Positions 63,620 to 64,000 of a stretch of 64,000 nt of DNA are shown here, one piece after another. The number at the start of each line of letters is the position of its first letter. The first letter of the stretch is position 1. The position numbers were made by a program, and so were the translations under genes. Source of the DNA: Stercorarius parasiticus (lineage: Eukaryota > Chordata > Aves > Charadriiformes > Stercorariidae); NCBI GenBank assembly GCA_013396915.1, contig VWZL01001362.1:381011-445010 (forward strand). Reading direction: 5' to 3'. The notes under the pieces were generated by a model that saw only the letters and a program-made list of their open reading frames with translations, was not told the origin of the DNA and ran no database searches.

Positions 63620-64000
63620 AAAACGCATCCCGCCCGCTCGCCCCATCCCCCCCACCACCACCACTACCACCACCATTGCAGGTGTGACTTGTTACACATC
63701 GCGATGAGCAAGTAACATTCCCTGCCCGGGGAAAGAACGGAGATCAGGCCATAAAAAGGGCACGGGATGCAAACAGGGATCCTCCCCTCTCTGGGCCGGC
63801 AGCCCAGGCTGCCCGCTGCCTCCCGTGAGCGCGGCGCGGCCCGGGGAACCGCCTCGCCTTGCCCCGTACCGGCGGCACACGGGGGGTCCCGGGGGGGAGT
63901 CCCGATGAAGGACGGCAAGAGCTCTTTCCCCTTCTCCGGGATCGCCGGAGAGGGGGTCACCCATTCCACGCACCCGGGGACGGCGGGGAATGGCGGGGAA
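63620..64000 (-). promoter_or_regulatory. CpG-rich block, probable ZFYVE9 promoter / first-exon region
   Basis: The base composition changes abruptly from AT-rich intron to GC- and CpG-rich sequence, which continues to the window edge. Its place upstream of the ZFYVE9 start exon makes it the likely promoter-associated CpG island. I cannot place a transcription start or first-exon donor; the first exon may lie partly or wholly beyond 64000. Long open frames here are a by-product of high GC. Confidence 0.6.
63652..63675. repeat. (CCA)n microsatellite at CpG-island edge
   Basis: A CCA trinucleotide run with one interruption; TGG repeats on the minus strand. Confidence 0.8.

Noticed and set aside
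63664..63969. 101-codon minus-strand open frame in the GC-rich block
   Set aside because: High GC removes stops by chance, overlapping frames are open too, and the composition is Pro/Arg/Gly-rich with no family signature.
1..64000. CRISPR arrays, operons, tRNA or rRNA genes, bacterial or phage systems
   Set aside because: The window shows spliced vertebrate gene structure throughout. No regularly spaced repeats or RNA gene signatures were seen by eye; small intronic snoRNAs or miRNAs cannot be excluded without a covariance-model search.

Overview
This is a eukaryotic, vertebrate window, most likely from a bird. It carries one protein-coding gene on the minus strand, split into 17 coding exons that I could place base by base using GT-AG junctions and reading phase. 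The assembled protein is about 1416 residues and matches the known architecture of ZFYVE9 (SARA, Smad anchor for receptor activation; human form about 1425 residues). The bird call rests on compact introns (the human gene spans about 200 kb), very little interspersed repeat, and one degraded CR1-like LINE fragment. It is an inference.

Layout, read right to left because the gene is on the minus strand. 63620-64000 is a GC- and CpG-rich block that probably holds the promoter or first non-coding exon, cut by the window edge. About 22 kb of AT-rich first intron follows, containing microsatellites and a perfect 53-bp direct repeat. The start-codon exon is at 41094-41198. A 2.1-kb exon (38221-40298) encodes almost the whole N-terminal half and the first half of the FYVE zinc finger. 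The exon at 33079-33178 completes the FYVE finger. The exon at 29295-29471 encodes most of the Smad-binding domain, and 28788-28957 carries an RVxF-type phosphatase-1 docking motif. The remaining exons to 3934 encode the conserved SARA C-terminal region. The 3' UTR starts at 3933 and contains a striking G-run block. Candidate poly(A) signals lie at 3611-3616 and 2378-2383.

The left 1.6 kb may hold the 3' end of a convergent plus-strand gene: a strong acceptor-like site at 466 and two AATAAA signals at 1591 and 1623. In human the convergent neighbour is CC2D1B, but I could not recognise its protein here.

I found no operon, CRISPR array, tRNA, rRNA or intact mobile element. Apart from ZFYVE9 I do not think any open reading frame longer than 60 codons is a real gene. 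I see no evidence for a new biological system. The best second-look items are the 3' UTR G-quadruplex candidate, the frame-preserving cassette exon encoding the Smad-binding domain, the 53-bp duplication and an odd GC-richer open block in intron 10.
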